From Paramuribaculum sp. (lineage in GTDB: Bacteria > Bacteroidota > Bacteroidia > Bacteroidales > Muribaculaceae), in the NCBI GenBank assembly GCA_029051835.1, contig JAIDKJ010000466.1:1-7488 (forward strand): a stretch of 7,488 bases of DNA. The letters run 5' to 3'. Made by a program: the position numbers and the translations under genes. The notes under the pieces were generated by a model, which searched no databases, was not told the origin of the DNA, and saw only the letters and a program-made list of their open reading frames with translations. Position 1 is the first letter of the stretch; each line of letters opens with the position of its first letter. Shown in pieces: positions 1-6,446 of this stretch.

Positions 1-1455
1 TCCCGGAGGCATGCTGCCTATTGCTACCTGATCTACGTATGGAAGCGAGGCATAAATTTTCATCAAAGCCTCACGATGTTCTTTGCCGTCGTTTGAGCGG
101 GTGATGCACACCACATTATAAGGTTCATATCCCGGATCGAGATCCATTATATAATGATATTGGGCTATGACCATGGCCAACAGGCCGCCCATGAGCGACA
201 TTCCGGCAAATTCCACGAAAAGCAGAGAGTGTTTCCATCGGTGTTTTTTCTCTACAAAACGTCGGAAAACCTGACTGACAGGTATCTTGCTGAATACTAC
301 CGACGGTATAAGTGCAGCGATGCCGAATGTGAGCACTATGACTCCGGCAACCACCCAAAGACGGTCGGCCGAAATATAGGCGGCGAAATTGTCGTAGATG
401 CTTTCTTGTGCGAACCGGCGTGCCACATAGAAGCAGAAGGCTGCAAAAACAAGCCCGACAACGATTATGATCAATGTTTCTATGGCAAACATTGCGAATA
501 TCGTGCCTCGGCCTGCGCCGGAACACTTGTGCACGCCTATGGCTTTGGCGCGGCGGCTCAGAGCCGACAGCGACAGCAGCACGTAGTTGAGAGCGGTCAC
601 GATCAGAATGAGAGTGGCGAGAAACGACAGAGTCCAGGTCGACATTCTGACAGACTCCTGACCCCGGTACACATCGCGCAGAGGTATGGCAGCCGCTTTT
701 AGCGAGAAATCATCAGTGGGGGGCACATTGGCTTCGATCACCTCCATTATTTTACGGTTTAGGGCTTCAGGGTCAGTCCCATCCTTAACCAGAATGTAAT
801 CAAACCATGAATCGCCACCTTTCCATCCAAGGCCGCCCCAGTTGTTTTCCAGCAGGGTCGACAGTGACACAATGAAGTCAGTGTTGATGGTGCTCTCTTC
901 ACCCCAGTCGCGATACACTCCGCTTACCTGAAGCGGAATATCATCCCAGCCCGTCAGCATGAGTCCGACAGGTGATTCGTCGCCAAAGTATTTTCTGGCC
1001 ATACGGTCGCTTATGTACATTTTGCCCTTCTGTGTGAGCCCATCAGGGTCGCCGTCAATGATCTCGACTCCGAATGTTTTGAAAAACAGCGAGTCGGCCA
1101 CCATTACTATGCCAGGAAGAGTTTCATTGTCTCGTGATATGTTGTTGCCGAAAAAACGTCGTGTCATCACAGCCGCCTCAACCATATCTCCTCCGAGGGC
1201 ACTGTAGACTCCTTCAGTGAGTTTTCCGACACACATATCCTGCCATCCCAGCTCATTGCCTCCGATCTTAAACTGCATGTTGAGCTGATAGATGCGGTCG
1301 TAATCGCGGAAACATGTGTCGATAAGATTGTCGTAGGCCACTCTTGCGAAGAGAAAGCAACTCATGGCGAGTCCGAGTCCGATTGACAGTATTTTCACGA
1401 GTGTGGATCCTCGTGAGTGCAATAGTGTGCGGATCGCAAAATGAAATTTTTGCAT
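1..1455 (-). CDS. FtsX/MacB-type ABC transporter permease (N-terminal part, runs off left edge)
   Basis: One uninterrupted minus-strand frame of 485 codons runs from an ATG at 1455 to the window edge, so the C-terminal part is missing. The protein begins MQKFHFAIRTLLHSRG, followed by a membrane segment at about residues 19-39 and a large extracytoplasmic MacB-PCD-like domain at about 40-270. Three membrane segments follow at about 274-296, 321-346 and 364-386, forming the first FtsX module. The cytoplasmic loop after the second segment carries the family-like RRAKAIGVHKCSGA stretch. A further hydrophobic segment at about 409-432 opens the second half, which fits the roughly 750-800-residue two-module Bacteroidota permeases. 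Such permeases work with a separate ATPase in the inner membrane to drive export or envelope-stress efflux; the substrate cannot be read from sequence. It diverges from a sigma-54 activator/kinase pair and has a strong sigma-54 promoter 38 bp upstream of its ATG. Family is confident, substrate unknown. Confidence 0.9.
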   Translation of the reverse strand, partial: MQKFHFAIRTLLHSRGSTLVKILSIGLGLAMSCFLFARVAYDNLIDTCFRDYDRIYQLNMQFKIGGNELGWQDMCVGKLTEGVYSALGGDMVEAAVMTRRFFGNNISRDNETLPGIVMVADSLFFKTFGVEIIDGDPDGLTQKGKMYISDRMARKYFGDESPVGLMLTGWDDIPLQVSGVYRDWGEESTINTDFIVSLSTLLENNWGGLGWKGGDSWFDYILVKDGTDPEALNRKIMEVIEANVPPTDDFSLKAAAIPLRDVYRGQESVRMSTWTLSFLATLILIVTALNYVLLSLSALSRRAKAIGVHKCSGAGRGTIFAMFAIETLIIIVVGLVFAAFCFYVARRFAQESIYDNFAAYISADRLWVVAGVIVLTFGIAALIPSVVFSKIPVSQVFRRFVEKKHRWKHSLLFVEFAGMSLMGGLLAMVIAQYHYIMDLDPGYEPYNVVCITRSNDGKEHREALMKIYASLPYVDQVAIGSMPPG

Positions 1456-1492
1456 TTTAGTGAATTTTTTAATTGGTTTTGCTGAATAATGT

Positions 1493-1508
1493 TGCAGTTA
1501 TCGTGCCA
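1493..1508 (-). promoter_or_regulatory. sigma-54 (-24/-12) promoter for the ABC permease
   Basis: Read on the minus strand the site is TGGCACGATAACTGCA. It matches 11 of the 12 fixed positions of the TGGCACG-N4-TTGCW consensus; the one mismatch is C for the first T of the -12 element. The invariant GG and GC have the required 10-bp spacing. Transcription would start near 1482, leaving a leader of about 27 nt before the permease ATG at 1455. An NtrC-class activator is encoded immediately next door, which strongly supports function. Not experimentally shown. Confidence 0.88.
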
Positions 1509-1562
1509 AATCTGCAAACGGTTGATAATTAGCCGTAATATTAAAATGACGATGTGGCAGGT

Positions 1563-1600
1563 TGTAAAATGTTTATACAGCGCTGTAAAAAAATTTTACA
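1563..1600. promoter_or_regulatory. tandem dyads, probable enhancer (UAS) for the adjacent sigma-54 activator
   Basis: Two 17-bp inverted repeats share one design, TGTAAAA-N3-TTWTACA. The first, at 1563-1579, matches in 6 of 7 arm positions. The second, at 1584-1600, is perfect. Their centres (1571 and 1592) are 21 bp apart, two helical turns, so they lie on the same DNA face. They sit about 89 and 110 bp upstream of the predicted sigma-54 start, a usual distance for enhancer-binding proteins. The abutting inner arms also create a perfect 12-bp palindrome, TACAGCGCTGTA (1576-1587), so the true operator register could differ. A lone TGTAAAG half-site lies at 1623-1629. Binding by the regulator at 1688-3028 is inferred from layout. 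Confidence 0.7.
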
Positions 1601-1654
1601 CTGTGTAGTTTTTGTCCTTGATTGTAAAGCTGGCGGCGCGAATGATGCGGATAG

Positions 1655-1682
1655 TTTCGCATCAAAAAAATACCTACTTTTG
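1655..1682 (+). promoter_or_regulatory. candidate Bacteroidota housekeeping promoter for the regulator/kinase operon
   Basis: TACTTTTG at 1675-1682 fits the Bacteroidota -7 consensus TAnnTTTG exactly. The only -33-like element is TTTC at 1655-1658, with a 16-bp spacer that is shorter than the usual 19-21. The -7 element ends 5 bp before the regulator's ATG at 1688, so a start from here would give a nearly leaderless mRNA. The -7 match is good; the overall promoter call is moderate because of the weak -33. Confidence 0.45.
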
Positions 1683-1687
1683 CATTG

Positions 1688-3028
1688 ATGAAGCATGATA
1701 TCCATATACTCGTAGTCGACGACAACCGTGGTGTGCTTGAAGCTCTTGACCTGTTGCTTCGGCGTCACTTCAGGCGTATTACGCTTATAGGCAATCCGTC
1801 GGCAATAATGTCGGCCGTGGCGGAAGACCGTCCTGATGTAGTGTTGCTCGATATGAATTTCACATCGGCGTTCAACAATGGCAACGAAGGGCTTTACTGG
1901 CTTGACAGACTGCGGACTGCCTGTCCGCAGCTTCCGGTGGTGCTCATGACAGCATTCGCCGACATACCGTTGGCGATCAAAGGCATCAAAGCCGGAGCTG
2001 CCGATTTCATACAGAAACCTTGGGACAACGATCGCATCGTGGATATATTGACCTCTGCGGCATCTAAAGTCAGGAAACGTCGTGATGTCGCCTGTGCCCC
2101 GGTTATGTACTGGGGTGAATCCGACGAAATGTCAAGGCTTAGAGAAATGGTCGGAAAGGTTGCGACAACCGATGCTACAGTGCTTGTCACCGGAGAAAAC
2201 GGCACAGGCAAGGAACTGCTTGCCGAAGAGATTCATCGTCAGTCGGGGCGGGCGGAGCGTCCGATGCTTAAAGTAGACATGGGTGCTGTCAGCGAAACCT
2301 TGTTTGAGAGCGAACTTTTCGGTCATCGCAAGGGAGCTTTCACCGGAGCGGTGTCTGACCGCAAGGGAAAGCTGGAGGAGGCTTCGGGCAGTTCTCTGTT
2401 TATGGACGAGATCGGCAATCTTCCTATGCATCTGCAGGCCAAACTTCTCTCGGCGCTGCAGAACCGGCAGGTGACGGCGCTCGGCTCAAATCATCCGGTA
2501 TCGTTTGATGTCAGGCTCATATGTGCCACCAACCGCGATATCGATGCAATGGTGGCCGAGGGCTGTTTCAGAGAGGATCTGCTATACAGAATCAACACGA
2601 TACGCTTGCACTTGCCACCTTTACGACAGCGTAAGGCTGACATAATGGTGCTTGCCCGACGCTTTGCGGCAGAATTTGGAGCGCGATACCGCGGACATGA
2701 AATGGCAGTCAGCGATGGGGCTGAAAGTCGGCTCGTCGGTCACAGTTGGCCCGGAAATATCAGAGAACTCCGACATGCGGTGGAGAAGGCTGTCATAATA
2801 TCAGGTTCGGCCGACTCTCTTGTGGCCTCTGACTTCGATCTGTCACCTGTGGCCGTAGCCTCCGGCGGTCCGACGACTACTCAGCCGGCAATGACAATAG
2901 AGGAAATGGAGCGACGGATGATAATCGAGGCCATTGATGCCTGCGGAGGCAATCTTAGCGCGGCGGCTCAACGGCTCGGCATCACCCGCCAGACACTCTA
3001 TAATAAAATGCGACGCTACGCCCTATGA
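1688..3028 (+). CDS. sigma-54-dependent response regulator (NtrC family)
   Basis: A 446-residue enhancer-binding response regulator that remodels sigma-54 RNA polymerase when phosphorylated. The receiver domain spans about residues 1-125, with the acidic pair D11/D12 and phosphoacceptor D55 in VVLLDMNF. The central AAA+ domain (about 140-375) has a Walker A at 169-176 (GENGTGKE), the sigma-54-contacting GAFTGA loop at 216-221 and a Walker B ending D240-E241. The C-terminal Fis-type helix-turn-helix lies at about 420-446 (LSAAAQRLGITRQTLYNKMR). All key residues are present and the length is normal for the family. I start at ATG 1688 because MKHDIHILVVDD places the receiver strand correctly; a TTG sits one codon earlier. 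The stop overlaps the kinase start by ATGA, implying translational coupling. The likely targets are the dyads and sigma-54 promoter in the divergent intergenic region. Family is very secure, target is inferred. Confidence 0.96.
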   Translation: MKHDIHILVVDDNRGVLEALDLLLRRHFRRITLIGNPSAIMSAVAEDRPDVVLLDMNFTSAFNNGNEGLYWLDRLRTACPQLPVVLMTAFADIPLAIKGIKAGAADFIQKPWDNDRIVDILTSAASKVRKRRDVACAPVMYWGESDEMSRLREMVGKVATTDATVLVTGENGTGKELLAEEIHRQSGRAERPMLKVDMGAVSETLFESELFGHRKGAFTGAVSDRKGKLEEASGSSLFMDEIGNLPMHLQAKLLSALQNRQVTALGSNHPVSFDVRLICATNRDIDAMVAEGCFREDLLYRINTIRLHLPPLRQRKADIMVLARRFAAEFGARYRGHEMAVSDGAESRLVGHSWPGNIRELRHAVEKAVIISGSADSLVASDFDLSPVAVASGGPTTTQPAMTIEEMERRMIIEAIDACGGNLSAAAQRLGITRQTLYNKMRRYAL

Positions 3029-4299
3029 AAAACGTATGGATCCCCATTTCGGTACTTGTGCTGGCGTCAGCAGTGACTGGAGCTCTGATGGTGTCAGGCG
3101 AGTGGGTATTCGGTATAATATCGATGTCAGTAGTGATATGGGCTATGCACAAATCGTTTGTCATGTTGACGCGTGAGAAACGGGCCGTGGGATTACTGCT
3201 CGAAGCTTTGCGCAACGACGATTATTCACGGAGATTGACAGGCACGTCGGACGACACGGCCCGACAACTTCATGAGATCTCTTATATTCTGCGAAATCTT
3301 AAGAAAAGCACGATAGAACAGGAGGTGGTATATTCCACGATATTGCGTCATATCAGTTCCGGTGTGATATTGGTGGATGATCGTGGCTATGTGTTGATGG
3401 CCAACGATATGGCTTTGAAAATACTTGGAGTGGAAGTGCTGACGCATATCGATCGGTTGAAGGGATCGGCTCCGGCTATTGCCAGATGCATTGTCGAGAT
3501 GCCGTCGGGAGGGGAGTGTCATACGGAGATCGGCGACGGTCCTTCAGGTCGGCATGTGTTGCATATCCATGCCAGTGTGCTTGAAGTCGCCGAAAAGAGA
3601 TTGAAAACCATAGTTATGACCGATATCAGCCGCGAAATAGAGCGCAACGAAACCGAGTCGTGGATCAGGCTGACAAGGATGTTGGTGCATGAAATCAACA
3701 ACTCGCTCACTCCGATAGTTTCTATTGCCGATATGCTTAAGGAGGGCAGTGATTCAGATGAGGCTGTAAGGGGATTGTCGGCGATCAGTCGTATATGTGA
3801 TGATATAAGAGAATTCGTCAATGGCGTTAGGTCTTTTTCGCATATAGCGGAGCCGAGCATGAGGCTTGTAGACCTCAGGCCGCTTCTCGACGACCTGTTG
3901 CTGTCGTGTCATGGATCGGGCGATGCTGAGGTGACTGTTGAGTGCGATGAAAATCTGATGGCATGGACCGATCCGGCGTTATTGTCGCGTGCTGTCGGCA
4001 ATGTGGTTCTGAATGCCTTTCAGGCGATGGAAACCGTAGTGAATCCGCAACTGCATATAAGAGCCGGGGTTTCGACTGATGATGTCGTATTCATTGAAGT
4101 GTCAAACAATGGTCCGAGGATAGCCGATACTGTCGCGCATGATATTTTTGTACCGTTCTTCACTACCCGCAGCCAAGGTCAGGGCGTCGGCCTTGCATTG
4201 AGCCGACGGATCATGATAGCGCTTGGCGGTAATCTGTCGCTCGTGCCTTATTCGTCGTCCGATTGCGATTTAACCACATTCCGTTTTGAAATCCGGTGA
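3025..4299 (+). CDS. membrane PAS sensor histidine kinase (NtrB-like), partner of the sigma-54 regulator
   Basis: A 424-residue inner-membrane sensor kinase. Two hydrophobic segments at about 4-22 and 28-41 leave almost no periplasmic loop, so the signal is probably sensed in the membrane or cytoplasm. A HAMP-like linker (about 50-100) leads to a PAS domain (about 103-210, including SSGVILVDDRGYVLMAN). The dimerisation/phosphoacceptor helix has H222 in LVHEINNSLTP. The ATPase domain has the N box with N330 (VVLNAFQAM), a G1 box at 360-364 (SNNGP, with N where many kinases have D) and a G2 box GQGVGLAL at about 385-392. The N substitution is, as I recall, common in Bacteroidota relatives, so I do not take it as inactivation. 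It is coupled to the regulator by a 4-bp overlap and presumably phosphorylates D55 there. Its 3' end overlaps the convergent glycosyltransferase gene by 52 bp. Confidence 0.94.
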   Translation: MKNVWIPISVLVLASAVTGALMVSGEWVFGIISMSVVIWAMHKSFVMLTREKRAVGLLLEALRNDDYSRRLTGTSDDTARQLHEISYILRNLKKSTIEQEVVYSTILRHISSGVILVDDRGYVLMANDMALKILGVEVLTHIDRLKGSAPAIARCIVEMPSGGECHTEIGDGPSGRHVLHIHASVLEVAEKRLKTIVMTDISREIERNETESWIRLTRMLVHEINNSLTPIVSIADMLKEGSDSDEAVRGLSAISRICDDIREFVNGVRSFSHIAEPSMRLVDLRPLLDDLLLSCHGSGDAEVTVECDENLMAWTDPALLSRAVGNVVLNAFQAMETVVNPQLHIRAGVSTDDVVFIEVSNNGPRIADTVAHDIFVPFFTTRSQGQGVGLALSRRIMIALGGNLSLVPYSSSDCDLTTFRFEIR

Positions 4300-5285
4300 T
4301 ATAGTGCTGAAACGGGCCATGATATACCTTTGAAGCGCATGGCAGCCATTATCAGTCGAAATTTTATTGACGGTCTGCAAGGCAGATCACCGGCAAGGGA
4401 GTGCAGGGCAGTCACACGGTCGCGCAGATGTCCGTGGATGATCTGAGATGCAAGAAAATCCAGAATATGGAGATAATAGGCATTCATTTCGCTGTCGTCT
4501 ACAGCATATTTTAATTGGATTTGACGGGTTAGTCTTACTGTGCCGTAGTAAAAATCAAATGTCTTTGAATAAGATTCTTCAGAGCTGACCGATGAGTGTC
4601 CGACACTGTAAAGCAATGTCTTGTCAGGCATATAGGCAACAGCCATACATGATGCCATAGCAGCTATTATCTGTAGATCCTCGCACGTATTGGCCCTGTT
4701 TCTGAATAGTTCCGTATCGTTACTGTATTCAGCCATCATGGCGTCACGTCGCCATAATGCGGTCGACAGATGCGGATATGGCTTTAGCTCTCTGTTGAGC
4801 AAAGATATGAGTAGTTGTCCCTTTTCAGCTATTTCTGTTTTGTCCGCATTATACCGATAGGGGATTGTCTGGCCGCTGTTGACGTCGTAATATTCCCATG
4901 CAGTGTGCACCATTCCCACATGGATGTTTTTCTCCATAAAGTCAAACTGTTTCTGCAGTTTGTAGGGATCGCTCCATCTGTCATCGCCTGCACAGTCGGC
5001 AAGATATCGGCCGGTACAACTCAGCAACGTGTCAAAGTAGTTGTCAATCAGCCCCTTGTTCCGGCAGTTGCAATGCAATCGTATTATATCGGGGTAGTCA
5101 GCTTGATATTTTCGGCATATTTCAGCTGTTGTGGCGCTCGAGCCATCTTCACCAATCACAATTTCCATGCGTCCGTTAAAACGCTGTGCTATAATTGACT
5201 CCAGACAGCGGGCTATTGTGGCCTCCTGATTGTAGGTCACAACAATAACCGATATGTCGGGTCTGGCACTATGATTGCAATTCAC
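4248..5285 (-). CDS. family 2 glycosyltransferase (GT-A fold)
   Basis: A 345-residue predicted cytoplasmic glycosyltransferase that would move a sugar from a nucleotide-sugar to a glycan or lipid-linked acceptor; donor and acceptor cannot be inferred. The N-terminal GT2 signature is clear: ISVIVVTYNQEATIARCLES at residues 11-30, then IVIGEDGSS with D47 as a nucleotide-binding acid, and the metal-site region CAGDDRWSDP around D101/D102. KLQKQFDFME follows, as in related Bacteroidota enzymes. No membrane segment is evident. The start is GTG at 5285, because an in-frame TAA lies just upstream at 5301-5303 and the next internal Met (residue 40) would delete the nucleotide-binding fold. It appears monocistronic within the window, with its own promoter at 5325-5356 and no other glycan gene nearby, so its pathway is unclear. 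Its last 17 codons and stop lie antisense to the kinase 3' end. Confidence 0.88.
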   Translation of the reverse strand: MNCNHSARPDISVIVVTYNQEATIARCLESIIAQRFNGRMEIVIGEDGSSATTAEICRKYQADYPDIIRLHCNCRNKGLIDNYFDTLLSCTGRYLADCAGDDRWSDPYKLQKQFDFMEKNIHVGMVHTAWEYYDVNSGQTIPYRYNADKTEIAEKGQLLISLLNRELKPYPHLSTALWRRDAMMAEYSNDTELFRNRANTCEDLQIIAAMASCMAVAYMPDKTLLYSVGHSSVSSEESYSKTFDFYYGTVRLTRQIQLKYAVDDSEMNAYYLHILDFLASQIIHGHLRDRVTALHSLAGDLPCRPSIKFRLIMAAMRFKGISWPVSALYHRISKRNVVKSQSDDE

Positions 5286-5324
5286 TTCCTCGGACGATAT
5301 TTATTATGTTTTTGTGATGTTTTA

Positions 5325-5356
5325 CAAAAATACAACCTTTTTCGTCTGATGTCAAA
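5325..5356 (-). promoter_or_regulatory. Bacteroidota-type promoter for the glycosyltransferase
   Basis: On the minus strand TTTG (plus 5353-5356) is followed after 20 bp by TATTTTTG (plus 5325-5332), an exact TAnnTTTG -7 element with standard spacing. Transcription would begin near 5320, giving a leader of about 35 nt before the GTG at 5285. No operator-like repeat is evident around it. Confidence 0.65.
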
Positions 5357-5710
5357 TGGTCTTGCGAAAATTTATTGAAACGACGAGTCTTTTTTTTCTA
5401 CATCATTTGACTACGCAGGAATATTGTTGTTGTTGTTAGTTGATTGAAGTCCGTCGGATTATGCCTACGGATAACATGGATAACGCATGTATCGATGATT
5501 GCGACGCTGACCGCGCTGACAGGGAGATTTTGGAGCAGTAGTTTCTCTGCTTGGTTATCCTGACTGCCGCAAATTTTACATAATAGCGGTTATGGGCAAA
5601 AAGTGTCATATTATAAAATGAGGATGCTTTGGCTGCACGGATCCGCCATCTATCTTACGTCTGATTGATCCTATATATGCTTTCAGCTTAACGGAATTAA
5701 AAACCTAACA
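5357..5710. other. intergenic stretch with no supportable gene
   Basis: This lies between the divergent glycosyltransferase and His-rich protein promoters. Only short frames are present: 26 codons at 5461-5541 on plus and a 57-codon frame on minus with a start near 5622. Neither has a recognisable motif or a convincing promoter. A short CATAA/TTATG inverted repeat lies around 5580-5595. I see no tRNA, rRNA, strong terminator or repeat array. It could be decayed sequence or contain an unrecognised small RNA. Confidence 0.5.
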
Positions 5711-5742
5711 TTTTGAAAATTATAATACATTGCGTAACTTTG
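5711..5742 (+). promoter_or_regulatory. Bacteroidota-type promoter for the metal-efflux-like genes
   Basis: TTTTG at 5711-5715 and TAACTTTG at 5735-5742 match the -33 TTTG and -7 TAnnTTTG elements with an ideal 19-bp spacer. The start would be near 5747, about 24 nt before the ATG at 5771. This is the best housekeeping-type promoter in the window and could drive both right-hand genes. No obvious metal-repressor operator overlaps it. Confidence 0.7.
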
Positions 5743-5770
5743 CGGGAAAGAATCAGATTTATTCGCATTC

Positions 5771-6196
5771 ATGCAGTCAGCAACGTCATTCATATCAACG
5801 AAACGAAGCCGTTCAATAATTCGGCTTCTGACCGTATGGGCTGTTTTGGCTTTGTTGATGCTATGTGGTTGCCTGCAGTTTCATCATCATGATGATTCCG
5901 GACATCTTTGCATACATATCGCAGATTCTATGGCCGATCATCATTCGGACAACAACGACATAGGATCCGAACCTGATGGCTGTTCGCTGCATTTGCCATC
6001 GGTAACCAATCAGAAACGTGCGGATTGTAATCTGTCGGTATCACACCATGATGCCTCCTTCTCCGACTTTATTGCGTTCAGTGCTTATAGCCCTATCATT
6101 CTATGTGCTGTAGATGAGTTGCATACAATCCCAGATCCTGTAATATCCGATAAAGTACTCAGATATATTAGTTTCAGAGCACCCCCGTATGTGTGA
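5771..6196 (+). CDS. small His-rich membrane-anchored/lipoprotein-like protein (DUF6769-like)
   Basis: A 141-residue protein with a basic N-terminus (KRSRS at 11-15), a hydrophobic segment at about 16-35 and a possible lipobox LCGC with acceptor C34. It is followed at once by HHHDD (38-42), which suggests export with the His cluster just outside the membrane. More potential metal ligands follow (H45, C47, H49, H57-H58, C71, H74, C86, H92-H93). The tail ends FRAPPYV, like the RAPP-type ends I associate with the Bacteroidota DUF6769 family. Those proteins commonly sit beside CusA/CzcA-type efflux genes and have no settled function. Position one gene upstream of a CusB-like adaptor supports a metal-related role, perhaps binding Cu, Zn or Ni outside the inner membrane; that is inference. 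A 7-bp hairpin (5805-5811 with 5822-5828) lies in codons 12-20. The start is supported by the promoter 29 bp upstream. Confidence 0.78.
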   Translation: MQSATSFISTKRSRSIIRLLTVWAVLALLMLCGCLQFHHHDDSGHLCIHIADSMADHHSDNNDIGSEPDGCSLHLPSVTNQKRADCNLSVSHHDASFSDFIAFSAYSPIILCAVDELHTIPDPVISDKVLRYISFRAPPYV

Positions 6197-6267
6197 TTTG
6201 TCAGATAATTAATCATACATAACCACAAGCTCTATAAATATCATGAGTAACTCACAAAAATTAGCTG

Positions 6268-6301
6268 CGAGTGATTTTTGAGTTTTGTTCGAGTGATTTT
6301 T
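6268..6301. repeat. 12-bp direct repeat, 22-bp period
   Basis: CGAGTGATTTTT occurs exactly at 6268-6279 and 6290-6301. Both copies lie inside the element bounded by inverted termini, near its left end. Confidence 0.8.
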
Positions 6302-6350
6302 TTCTTGAAGACGAATGCGTGTAGTGAGCTATACGACTGAGTATGACAGA

Positions 6351-6381
6351 GAAAAGCGCCGAGCAAAAGCGAAAAGCGCCG
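6351..6381. repeat. 11-bp direct repeat, 20-bp period
   Basis: GAAAAGCGCCG occurs exactly at 6351-6361 and 6371-6381, separated by AGCAAAAGC. It lies inside the same element, right of centre. Confidence 0.8.
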
Positions 6382-6446
6382 CATCGAATCAAGAGTTACT
6401 GATGAGTTTGATAATATAAACTAATTTTTGAGAGTTACTTATATAT

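Larger units (their letters stand above)
6246..6439. mobile_element. 194-bp MITE-like element with 19-bp inverted termini
   Basis: The left end AGTAACTCACAAAAATTAG (6246-6264) and right end CTAATTTTTGAGAGTTACT (6421-6439) are inverted copies with one mismatch in 19. The interior has no credible ORF, only a 12-codon frame starting at 6243. It contains an additional AGAGTTACT copy at 6392-6400 and two short tandem-like direct repeats. No clear target-site duplication is visible: left flank ...TATCATG, right flank TATATATATG. The size and terminal repeats fit a non-autonomous miniature element or a large dyad of another kind. Copy number in the genome cannot be judged here. The right end lies 7 bp before the adaptor ATG, so the element supplies most of that gene's leader. 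Confidence 0.5.

Noticed and set aside
154..702. 182-codon plus-strand open frame
   Set aside because: It lies wholly antisense to the continuous permease frame, whose membrane and FtsX features are clear. Its own translation has no domain character.
4101..4115. Kinase G1 box with N in place of the usual D, as a sign of inactivation
   Set aside because: The NNGP form is, to my knowledge, frequent in related Bacteroidota NtrB-like kinases, and the H, N and G2 motifs are intact.
4815..5198. 127-codon plus-strand open frame with hydrophobic stretches
   Set aside because: Antisense to the conserved catalytic half of the glycosyltransferase; a shadow of its codon pattern.
5461..5541. 26-codon plus-strand frame (starts MPTDNMDN, acidic)
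   Set aside because: Too short, no recognised motif, and no well-spaced promoter or ribosome site ahead of it. Not supportable as a gene from sequence alone.
5449..5622. 57-codon minus-strand frame (starts MTLFAHNRYY)
   Set aside because: Boundaries are approximate. It is antisense to the previous frame, with no motif, promoter or family resemblance; probably chance or decayed sequence.
6243..6281. 12-codon frame beginning at ATG 6243 (MSNSQKLAASDF) at the left end of the repeat element
   Set aside because: Coincides with the terminal repeat and is very short; no evidence of translation.
6407..6430. TTTG and TAATTTTTG as a promoter for the adaptor
   Set aside because: Spacing is only 11 bp and the -7 element has one extra base, so it does not fit the Bacteroidota promoter pattern.
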